Below, piece after piece: positions 20,142-25,455 of a DNA stretch of 25,455 nucleotides (within the stretch, counting starts at the first letter, position 1; every line of letters begins with the position of its first letter). Position numbers and translations under genes: made by a program. Source of the stretch: a virus; IMG/VR virus record IMGVR_UViG_3300042507_005128, positions 1 through 25,455 of that record. The stretch is one strand, 5' to 3'. Under the pieces are notes generated by a model. The model was not told the origin of the DNA. It saw only the letters and a list, made by a program, of their open reading frames with translations, and did not search any database.

Positions 20142-22481
20142 ATGGACCTAAACAAAAATTTACTGCTCAACTCGGATTCCTATAAGTATTCTCAGTTTCC
20201 ACAATATCCCACACAGACGGAAGGTGTATTTTCTTACATTGAAAGTCGTGGTGGTCATCACGATGAAACGCTATTCTTTGGCCTTCAGATGTTTCTAAAA
20301 GACTATCTGATGAAACCAATTAGGATGGAAGATATTGATATTGCCGAGGCAATTATTCAGGCTCACGGTGAACCTTTCTACCGCGGTGGTTGGGAATACA
20401 TTGTCAAAAAGCACGGTGGATATCTCCCCGTAAGAATCAAGGCTGTTCCAGAAGGAATGGTAATTCCTGTCAAGAATGTTTTGCTTACAATTGAAAATAC
20501 CGACCCAAATTGCTATTGGTTAACTAGTTTCTTAGAGACTGCTCTACTTCGCGCAATTTGGTATCCAACGACTGTTGCAAGTAATTCTTATAATTCTAAG
20601 AAACTTATTCTCAATTATCTTATCCGCAATGGAGACCCGAATCTCATTGATTTTAAGATGCAAGACTTTGGATTTCGCGGAGTGAGTTCTTATGAATCAG
20701 CAGGAATTGGTGGACTAGCTCACCTAGTTAATTTTAAGGGCACCGACACTGTTGCGGCGCTTCTTTATGGTAAAGAATTTTATCACGAAGATATGGCGGG
20801 CTACAGTATTCCAGCATCAGAACATAGTACTATCACGAGTTGGGGTAAGGAAAATGAAGTAGAGGCATATCGTAATATGTTGAATCTTTATGCGAGGCCG
20901 GGTGCTATTATTGCTTGTGTAAGTGATAGTTATGACATCTACAATGCTTGCGATAAACTTTGGGGAGAAGAACTTAAAGAACAAGTAATTGAATCTGGGG
21001 CTACCTTGGTGGTCAGGCCTGATTGCTACGACGATCAGACGCAGATTTTGACTCCTAGTGGATGGAAATATTTTTCTAACCTAACAGAGAACGATCTAGT
21101 TGCACAAGTTAATGATGACATGACTTATGAATTTGTTAAACCTCTTAAAATTGTAAATGAACAATATGAGGGGGATATGTATGAAATTCGTGATTTTCAT
21201 GGTAAAATTGATCTATTAGTTACACCCAATCATAGGGTGGTAACTATTGATCGAAATGATAAAATTCGTATACAAGAGGCTCAAGATTATAAACCAGGAA
21301 ATTGGGCTTATAGAAAATTGCGTTCAGCAAAAGCAAAGACATCCGGAAAACAACTAACTTGGCATGAGAGATTTTTAATCGCTCTACAAGCAGATGGATG
21401 TATTAAAAAAGCATCTTCAATGAATTATAAAATAGAATTTAATTTTCAAAAGGAACGAAAGCACAACAGATTACTTAATATACTTAATAATCTAGATTAT
21501 AAATTTAATGTGTATTATCTTACTAGTAGAAAAGGTCAATCTACTATAACTATTTCAGTTCCCATAGATAATTTAGTATCTAAAACATTTGATTGGGTTG
21601 ACATTTCTAATTTAGATGGCAATTGGTGTGAACAATTCATCGAAGAATTGAAGCATTGGGATTCGTCCATTAGAAACGATGGTAGATTTAAGTATGATAC
21701 CACTATCAAATCTAACGTGGATGTAGTAGAATACATTTCTATTTCAGCTGGGAAGGGGGTTTTAATTTCAGTAGCGGAGGACAATAGAAAACCACATTTC
21801 TCTACAGTCTATACTACCCACATATTAGATACTCCCTATGCTGGTGGGCAATCTATTACTAAAACTAAAGTAAATTATAAAGGAACTATACATTGCGTTA
21901 AAGTTCCTAGTGGAATGGTTCTAGTAAAAAGGAATAGGGGAATCGCGGTTTCTGGTAATTCTGGGGACCCAGTAGAAGTCAATCTAAAGTGCGCCCAACT
22001 TTTGGATAATCACTTTGGAAGTACTATGAACTCTAAGGGTTATAAGGTTCTAAATCACGTCAGACTCATTCAAGGGGACGGTGTGAATTATGAAACTATT
22101 GACCGGGTTCTTCACGTTCTAGAAGCAAATGGATACAGTTCGGATAACATTGCCTTCGGTCAAGGTGGCGGATTGCTTCAACACGTAAATCGTGATGATT
22201 TTAAATTCGCAATGAAGTGCAGTTCGGTAAATGTAAACGGAACCTGGCGTGACGTTTATAAAGACCCTGTAACCGACCCAGGCAAAACATCTAAAAAAGG
22301 TAGACTTCAGCTCATCAAAAATGAACAAGGAGAATATCAGACTGTTCCAGAAAGACCCTGGAATAAAGACGAGTTAGTAACTATTTATGAGAATGGTCAA
22401 CTTTTGGTTGATTATACTCTTGAGCATGTAAGAATTAATGCAAGCCAATGCTTGCACAATTTCTTCGCTAAAGCAGAGTGA
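20142..22481 (+). CDS. nadV: Nicotinamide phosphoribosyltransferase interrupted by an intein
   Basis: The enzyme makes NMN from nicotinamide and PRPP, the first step of NAD+ salvage. Extein 1 (1-294) begins NLLLNSDSYKYSQFPQYP and contains the phosphorylated-histidine site SIPASEHSTITSWG (H228) and ends VVRPD. Extein 2 (607-779) resumes SGDPVEVNLKCAQLL. RPD-SGDP is the conserved substrate loop, and the intein splits it between D and S. Joined exteins give 467 residues, a normal length. Later motifs are intact (VRLIQGDGVNY, IAFGQGGGLLQHVNRDDFKF). The precursor should be inactive until spliced. Confidence 0.95.
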   Translation: MDLNKNLLLNSDSYKYSQFPQYPTQTEGVFSYIESRGGHHDETLFFGLQMFLKDYLMKPIRMEDIDIAEAIIQAHGEPFYRGGWEYIVKKHGGYLPVRIKAVPEGMVIPVKNVLLTIENTDPNCYWLTSFLETALLRAIWYPTTVASNSYNSKKLILNYLIRNGDPNLIDFKMQDFGFRGVSSYESAGIGGLAHLVNFKGTDTVAALLYGKEFYHEDMAGYSIPASEHSTITSWGKENEVEAYRNMLNLYARPGAIIACVSDSYDIYNACDKLWGEELKEQVIESGATLVVRPDCYDDQTQILTPSGWKYFSNLTENDLVAQVNDDMTYEFVKPLKIVNEQYEGDMYEIRDFHGKIDLLVTPNHRVVTIDRNDKIRIQEAQDYKPGNWAYRKLRSAKAKTSGKQLTWHERFLIALQADGCIKKASSMNYKIEFNFQKERKHNRLLNILNNLDYKFNVYYLTSRKGQSTITISVPIDNLVSKTFDWVDISNLDGNWCEQFIEELKHWDSSIRNDGRFKYDTTIKSNVDVVEYISISAGKGVLISVAEDNRKPHFSTVYTTHILDTPYAGGQSITKTKVNYKGTIHCVKVPSGMVLVKRNRGIAVSGNSGDPVEVNLKCAQLLDNHFGSTMNSKGYKVLNHVRLIQGDGVNYETIDRVLHVLEANGYSSDNIAFGQGGGLLQHVNRDDFKFAMKCSSVNVNGTWRDVYKDPVTDPGKTSKKGRLQLIKNEQGEYQTVPERPWNKDELVTIYENGQLLVDYTLEHVRINASQCLHNFFAKAE
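21024..21959 (+). mobile_element. Contiguous intein in nadV with LAGLIDADG-type endonuclease
   Basis: The 312-residue element starts with Cys (CYDDQTQILT, block A), has block B (LLVTPNHRVVT), a dodecapeptide-like ALQADGCIKK near precursor residue 414 and a weaker second one (FIEELKHWDSS near 499), then blocks F and G (GTIHCVKVPSGMVLVKRNRG, then IAVSGN). Ser follows as the +1 residue. It should splice in cis and may encode an active LAGLIDADG homing endonuclease, although the second motif is degenerate. Confidence 0.9.
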
Positions 22482-22489
22482 TATAAATA
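22482..22489 (+). promoter_or_regulatory. T4 late promoter (TATAAATA) overlapping a terminator
   Basis: Exact TATAAATA directly follows the nadV stop, 39 bases before the ATG at 22521. It overlaps the left arm of the terminator hairpin at 22486-22520, so late RNA would start inside that hairpin and not form it fully. Confidence 0.78.
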
Positions 22490-22520
22490 CCTCAGGTTTA
22501 AATAACTTGAGGTATTTTTT
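22486..22520 (+). terminator. Intrinsic terminator after nadV
   Basis: AATACCTCA (22486-22494) pairs with TGAGGTATT (22508-22516), with further inner pairs, followed by TTTTTT up to the next ATG. It should stop early and middle transcripts of the NAD cluster. Confidence 0.85.
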
Positions 22521-22757
22521 ATGCTTAAAATTAGATGTAGAATGTGTGGAAATGAGGTACATGGTTCTGGAACCTGCGGGTGTCCAAATATGGCATCTAT
22601 CCGCAACGATAAAATCACGGCCCTGGATCTGTCTCAGGTGGTTATGCTTGAGACTTATGAAAAGGCCTCAAATAAGCATCTGACCAATTCGGATCTTATG
22701 TGGCAAGAGGAAAGGAAACAACGAGGAGTAAAAAGACTGGACTTTGAGGTTCGATAA
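22521..22757 (+). CDS. Zinc-ribbon conserved phage protein, 78 aa
   Basis: The N-terminus has two cysteine pairs, CRMC and CGC (IRCRMCGNEVHGSGTCGCPN), typical of a small zinc ribbon, then a segment ALDLSQVVMLETYEKASNKH and a charged C-terminus. Similar short proteins with MCG and CGCPNM are common in T4-like cyanophages, with no known role. The ATG comes straight after a terminator's T run without a ribosome-binding site; a late promoter lies 39 bases upstream. Confidence 0.8.
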   Translation: MLKIRCRMCGNEVHGSGTCGCPNMASIRNDKITALDLSQVVMLETYEKASNKHLTNSDLMWQEERKQRGVKRLDFEVR

Positions 22758-22760
22758 ATA
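22753..22760 (+). promoter_or_regulatory. Possible late promoter (GATAAATA)
   Basis: GATAAATA overlaps the previous stop but lies only 17 bases before the ATG at 22770, closer than the other late promoters here. A transcript from it would have almost no leader. Confidence 0.45.
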
Positions 22761-22769
22761 GAATTAAAA

Positions 22770-23141
22770 ATGCTCTATAAACAATTTCTGTTAGAATCTA
22801 AAGAAAAACAAATTATGTCTTTTGCAAAATTTGTAAAGAATTATCTTGACCTGGATTCTTTACCTGAAATTGTTGTAATTAACGATCCACAATTTTCTAT
22901 AAACAACAAAACTTTTGGGTGCTTTGATCTTGAAAATGATATTATAAAGATCCAGGTGGCCAATCGCCATCCTCTAGACGTCTTTCGGACCCTATCCCAT
23001 GAGATGGTTCATTACAAACAGAAAATTTCAGGGGCAGAATTAGATCCAACATCTGGATCAAATTGCGAAAATGAGGCCAATTCCGTTGCTGGTGAAATTA
23101 TGAGACATTATACAAAAACCATCGAAAACCACGGGTACTAG
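22770..23141 (+). CDS. Putative HExxH zinc metallopeptidase
   Basis: This 123-residue protein contains SHEMVHYKQ with H77-E78-x-x-H81, the zinc site and catalytic glutamate of metallopeptidases, and CENEANSVAGEIMRHY, where E102 or E100 could be the third ligand. It is a minimal single-domain protease fold of a kind seen in T4-like cyanophages. Its substrate is unknown; options are a phage structural precursor, a host protein or a wall peptide. It lies in a small-gene late cluster. Confidence 0.78.
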   Translation: MLYKQFLLESKEKQIMSFAKFVKNYLDLDSLPEIVVINDPQFSINNKTFGCFDLENDIIKIQVANRHPLDVFRTLSHEMVHYKQKISGAELDPTSGSNCENEANSVAGEIMRHYTKTIENHGY

Positions 23142-23142
23142 A

Positions 23143-23289
23143 ATGGATCAAACAACCAGAGACAATTGGAAGAAAGTAAAAGAAGCCATGGAGGCATCCG
23201 GAAATACGAATAACATGTATTACAAACGGGCCTGTCAGATATTAAAAGGCGGTGGTGATCCATTAGAGAAATTATTAAATGATGATTGA
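23143..23289 (+). CDS. Small hypothetical protein, 48 aa
   Basis: It starts one base after the metallopeptidase stop: MDQTTRDNWKKVKEAMEASG, then NTNNMYYKRACQILKGGGDP. The DNWKKVKEA ... YYKRA pattern resembles short conserved hypotheticals in cyanophage genomes. Probably a helical protein; function unknown. Its end overlaps the next frame by 11 bases. Confidence 0.72.
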   Translation: MDQTTRDNWKKVKEAMEASGNTNNMYYKRACQILKGGGDPLEKLLNDD

Positions 23290-23422
23290 AGAAGAAGATT
23301 ATAGGGATTTGTTTGAGAGAGTCTGGCATTTAAAAGTGCAAGAACTTATGCATGAGCCTTATGATGATGACATGATCCACGACGATTTTTGGACCCATGA
23401 AAACCAAAAGAACTATCTTTGA
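23279..23422 (+). CDS. Small acidic hypothetical protein, 47 aa
   Basis: Two in-frame ATGs (23279 and 23282) overlap the previous stop region. The product, MMIEEEDYRDLFERVWHLKV continuing through EPYDDDMIHDDFW, is rich in Asp, Glu and His. The overlap on both sides (11 and 26 bases) fits the packed small-gene run. Function unknown. Confidence 0.55.
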   Translation: MMIEEEDYRDLFERVWHLKVQELMHEPYDDDMIHDDFWTHENQKNYL

Positions 23423-23849
23423 CTGGGCAAAAATTAGTCTTATTATTGAGGCTATTATTGAGTTTATTTCTAGGGTCTTTAAGATCCCCAAGGATAAATT
23501 ATGGCCATTGATTGATGAAATTCAAAGGGAATTTTTAAAAAGGGGCTGGATTGATGATACGCTCAATGAGTATATTATCAAAACTCCAGAACTTCTTGAT
23601 CAAAGGGTTGAGAGAGATGTGGATAAGGCCATAGAAAAATATGAGAAATTAGAAGAACCCGAACCGGTTAATATGTTCAATGAGACTATCTTAACAGAGA
23701 TTGAGTCTGGTGATTATTCTGAAGAACAAAAGAAAATTGTTAAGGGTGCTGTTTTTTATGATAAGGAGCCTGATGGAAGCAATGCCCAAGGTCTTTTAGG
23801 TGGGGAAATGGGCATAAAGGCCCCGTGGGTCAATCCGGATCAAAAGTAA
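23397..23849 (+). CDS. Conserved hypothetical protein, 150 aa
   Basis: The sequence starts MKTKRTIFDWAKISLIIEAI and has a helical N-terminal part with amphipathic stretches, a Lys/Glu-rich middle, and a conserved-looking end IVKGAVFYDKEPDGSNAQGL then LGGEMGIKAPWV. No enzyme motif is visible. It overlaps the previous gene by 26 bases and the oppositely oriented phosphoesterase gene by 10 bases. Function unknown. Confidence 0.75.
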   Translation: MKTKRTIFDWAKISLIIEAIIEFISRVFKIPKDKLWPLIDEIQREFLKRGWIDDTLNEYIIKTPELLDQRVERDVDKAIEKYEKLEEPEPVNMFNETILTEIESGDYSEEQKKIVKGAVFYDKEPDGSNAQGLLGGEMGIKAPWVNPDQK

Positions 23850-24544
23850 ATGCTATAATAATCACCATCTCGTTCGACAATTGCCGAACAGGTATCGACA
23901 AAATCTCCACAACACATGTAAGTAATGTCATCAAATTTTCTTATGTTGTTGTGGTGAATATGTCCACAAATTACACCATCAAAATTTTCTTTTCTTTGTC
24001 TGCAATAATTTGTAATATCGTTTTCATATTTGTCTATGTATTTTTTGCCGTTTATGGTATTTTTTAAAAAGTACACCAAGGAGAATCTAAAAAATCGATT
24101 TAACCATACACTTAAGGGAGTTATAAATTCATACCCTTTATTGAAAATTAATTGTTTCCATGAACCAGACGAGTATTGGGAGTATTTGTCGCCATGAACA
24201 CATAAAAACTTTTTACCTTTAGAATCAATGTGGTTGTACTCATCAACCATTTGAAAGTTTTTATGCTCAAAATTACAATATCTCCGGATTTCTCCTTCGT
24301 GGTTACCTAAAATGTAAATAAGTTCGGTTCCATTTTTTAGGTGATTTAGGATTTCATGAATACATTCAGTGTGCTCTTTTTCCCATGGTGTCCCATGCTT
24401 CTCCATACAGTATATGTCAATTATGTCACCAACCATTATGAGTTTTTTGGTTTTTATGGTTTTTAGGAAGTTTAGGAATTTTTTAGAATTACATCTGTTC
24501 GTTCCAAGATGGACATCAGAAACAAAAATGGTGTCGTAAATCAT
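23840..24544 (-). CDS. Calcineurin-like metallophosphoesterase, LpxH-like
   Basis: All metallophosphoesterase motifs are present in order in this 234-residue protein: D10-x-H12 (VSDVHLG), GD at 39-40 (VGDIID), GNHE at 80-83, H117 in VHGD, and GHIHH at 194-198. The overall pattern and length resemble the UDP-2,3-diacylglucosamine hydrolase (LpxH) group, which cleaves a pyrophosphate in lipid A synthesis. The phage enzyme could act on a lipid A precursor, a nucleotide or another pyrophosphate; the exact substrate is not readable. It is transcribed away from the structured region at 24545-24697. Confidence 0.88.
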   Translation of the reverse strand: MIYDTIFVSDVHLGTNRCNSKKFLNFLKTIKTKKLIMVGDIIDIYCMEKHGTPWEKEHTECIHEILNHLKNGTELIYILGNHEGEIRRYCNFEHKNFQMVDEYNHIDSKGKKFLCVHGDKYSQYSSGSWKQLIFNKGYEFITPLSVWLNRFFRFSLVYFLKNTINGKKYIDKYENDITNYCRQRKENFDGVICGHIHHNNIRKFDDITYMCCGDFVDTCSAIVERDGDYYSIYF

Positions 24545-24583
24545 TTGGTTTTTATTGGGAGTTCTGACCTATATAGACTGTAA

Positions 24584-24671
24584 CGGGATGTAGTAGAAAA
24601 GTATAACTTCACTTTTGGGAAGTGAAAAAGAGGGGGCAGTACCTTCCATCCCGATTGGACAAAAAGTCCAA
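24584..24671 (+). ncRNA. Structured RNA element or leader between divergent genes
   Basis: CGGGATG (24584-24590) pairs with CATCCCG (24647-24653), enclosing a perfect hairpin TTCACTT/AAGTGAA (24608-24626). A second hairpin, TTGGAC/GTCCAA (24655-24671), follows directly. The layout suggests a folded RNA, either the leader of the gene at 24698 or a separate small RNA. No known riboswitch is recognised. Confidence 0.5.
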
Positions 24672-24697
24672 AATACACACAAACACAGAAGAATTTT

Positions 24698-24871
24698 ATG
24701 ACGCCTTACGAATTACGGTTTGAGATTTTTAAAGAAGCCAGACTAATTGCCACTGAAGATTTTTGCAATAGAAGAGAATATTCTAAGGATGGTAAATATA
24801 TACCATTCCCATCAACACAAGAAATTCAGGCCCTGGCTGATCAGATCAAGAACTTTGTCGAAGAGAAGTAG
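24698..24871 (+). CDS. Small conserved phage protein, 57 aa
   Basis: The frame MTPYELRFEIFKEARLIATE continues through REYSKDGKYIPFPSTQEIQA and ends NFVEEK. Short proteins beginning MTPYE-R-E with an FPS segment are typical small hypotheticals in T4-like cyanophages. Likely helical; function unknown. It follows a structured leader and lacks a strong ribosome-binding site. Confidence 0.78.
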   Translation: MTPYELRFEIFKEARLIATEDFCNRREYSKDGKYIPFPSTQEIQALADQIKNFVEEK

Positions 24872-24879
24872 ACAATTTT

Positions 24880-24959
24880 TGAACTGTCCATGAAATTGGA
24901 TTTCCAATCAAATCTGTCTTATACTCATTCAAGTGAGACAAATTTTTATGGACAGTTTA
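24880..24959 (+). promoter_or_regulatory. Start-codon-hiding stem and likely promoter of the Thg1-like gene
   Basis: AACTGTCCAT (24882-24891) is complementary to ATGGACAGTT (24948-24957), with extra pairs on both sides, so RNA read from upstream would bury the ATG. A sigma-70-like promoter (TTGGAT 24896-24901, 18 bases, TATACT 24920-24925) lies in the loop and would give RNA without the left arm. ATTGGA/TCCAAT (24895-24908) is a further palindrome. Confidence 0.55.
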
Positions 24960-25455
24960 GGAGATCTTCTAAAATCCCAAGAACAAATTGAGGCCGGAAG
25001 AAAAGCCGATCCCTTTCTTCCCCTTATGGCAAGGATTGATGGTAAATGCTTCAGCAAATTTACCAAAGGACTCAAAAGACCTTTTGATGCGAAATTTGTA
25101 GAGTTAATGATCGAAACAACCAAACATTTGGTAAATGAAAGCGAGGCTCTTTTGGGTTATTGTCAATCAGACGAAATTACTCTTTATTGGTATCTTGATA
25201 AAGAGAATTATTCTAATAGGGAATTCTGGTTTTCAGGTAAGTTCCAAAAGTTAACTTCTGTTCTTGCATCAACCGCGACCTCATTTTTTGTTGCAAATCT
25301 TCAAAAATTTCTTCCTGAAAAAGTGGGTCAATATCCGACTTTCGATGCAAGGGTTTGGTCTGTTCCTGATTTAGAGCATGTTTATAAAAACTTTCTTTGG
25401 CGGTTTAAGGATGCCCAAAAGAACTCCGTTTCAATGTATGCAAGGCACTTCTTTT
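24948..25455 (+). CDS. Thg1-like tRNA-His guanylyltransferase, 5' part
   Basis: The gene runs off the window, leaving 169 residues. It starts MDSLGDLLKSQEQIEAGRKA, followed by the Thg1 signature MARIDGKCFSKFTKGL with the first metal-binding aspartate, and LGYCQSDEITLYW, which has the second. Thg1 family members add G to the 5' end of tRNA-His or, as Thg1-like proteins, repair 5' ends of tRNAs by 3'-5' polymerisation. Phage copies may mend tRNAs damaged by host defence nucleases; that is inference. The start follows a self-complementary leader that could control translation. Confidence 0.88.
   Translation, partial: MDSLGDLLKSQEQIEAGRKADPFLPLMARIDGKCFSKFTKGLKRPFDAKFVELMIETTKHLVNESEALLGYCQSDEITLYWYLDKENYSNREFWFSGKFQKLTSVLASTATSFFVANLQKFLPEKVGQYPTFDARVWSVPDLEHVYKNFLWRFKDAQKNSVSMYARHFF

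Noticed and set aside
1-25455. tRNA genes or a CRISPR array
   Set aside because: I saw no cloverleaf with a T-arm GGTTC core in intergenic DNA and no regularly spaced direct repeats; a tRNA and CRISPR scan could confirm this.

Overview
This window is a piece of a T4-like (Tevenvirinae-type) tailed-phage genome, AT-rich and very tightly packed. It carries a T4-type primase (gp61) next to class Ia ribonucleotide reductase genes, many genes preceded by the T4 late-promoter octamer TATAAATA or the CTAAATA variant typical of marine cyanophages, and a set of small structural and hypothetical proteins that resemble those of cyanobacterial T4-like myoviruses. No photosynthesis gene is present, so a cyanobacterial host is an inference from protein resemblance only. 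I saw no tRNA, rRNA or CRISPR array. No stretch over about 300 bases lacks a gene; the longest gaps (12866-13126, 18396-18516, 24545-24697) hold promoters, terminators, hairpins and one micro-ORF.

Layout. (1) 1-5353: the 3' end of a gene, a terminator, then late-type genes, mostly led by CTAAATA: three long, low-complexity, probably virion-associated proteins (one with a nucleotidyltransferase domain), two tiny proteins, a conserved structural-type protein, three small hypothetical proteins and a coiled-coil membrane protein. (2) 5360-12865: replication and nucleotide supply, i.e. primase, a ribonucleotide reductase large subunit broken into three genes, and nrdB. (3) 12866-17191: late-type genes on both strands, including a GIY-YIG endonuclease, an L,D-transpeptidase/GH19 wall enzyme and small membrane proteins. 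(4) 17198-22481: HNH endonuclease, two coupled membrane micro-proteins, a deaminase-like protein, then an NAD-salvage cluster of nadM (adenylyltransferase/Nudix), a macro-domain protein, and nadV interrupted by an intein. (5) 22482-25455: zinc-ribbon protein, HExxH metallopeptidase, small proteins, an LpxH-like phosphoesterase on the minus strand, and a truncated tRNA-His guanylyltransferase (Thg1)-like gene.

The outstanding system is nrdA. It is fractured twice: piece N ends in the N-half of one split intein, piece M starts with that intein's C-half and ends in the N-half of a second split intein, and piece C starts with the second C-half. Each break contains a free-standing homing endonuclease of one shared family. 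Two trans-splicing reactions would give a 765-residue NrdA, close to the usual length, and the radical-transfer residues are spread over all three pieces, so no piece could work alone. The first intein is split very early (49 + 134 residues) while the second is split in the usual place (113 + 35), which should help keep the two reactions apart. T4-type late promoters sit just before both inserted endonucleases, and before the second one the promoter lies inside a hairpin that would hide its ribosome-binding site in read-through RNA.

The nadM, macro-domain and nadV genes together would rebuild NAD+ from nicotinamide and handle ADP-ribose derivatives, which suits a counter-defence role against NAD-depleting immunity as well as metabolic support. 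Homing endonucleases of at least four families (Vsr-like/EDxHD twice, GIY-YIG, HNH, intein-borne LAGLIDADG) occur in 25 kb, so the region is heavily colonised by selfish elements.
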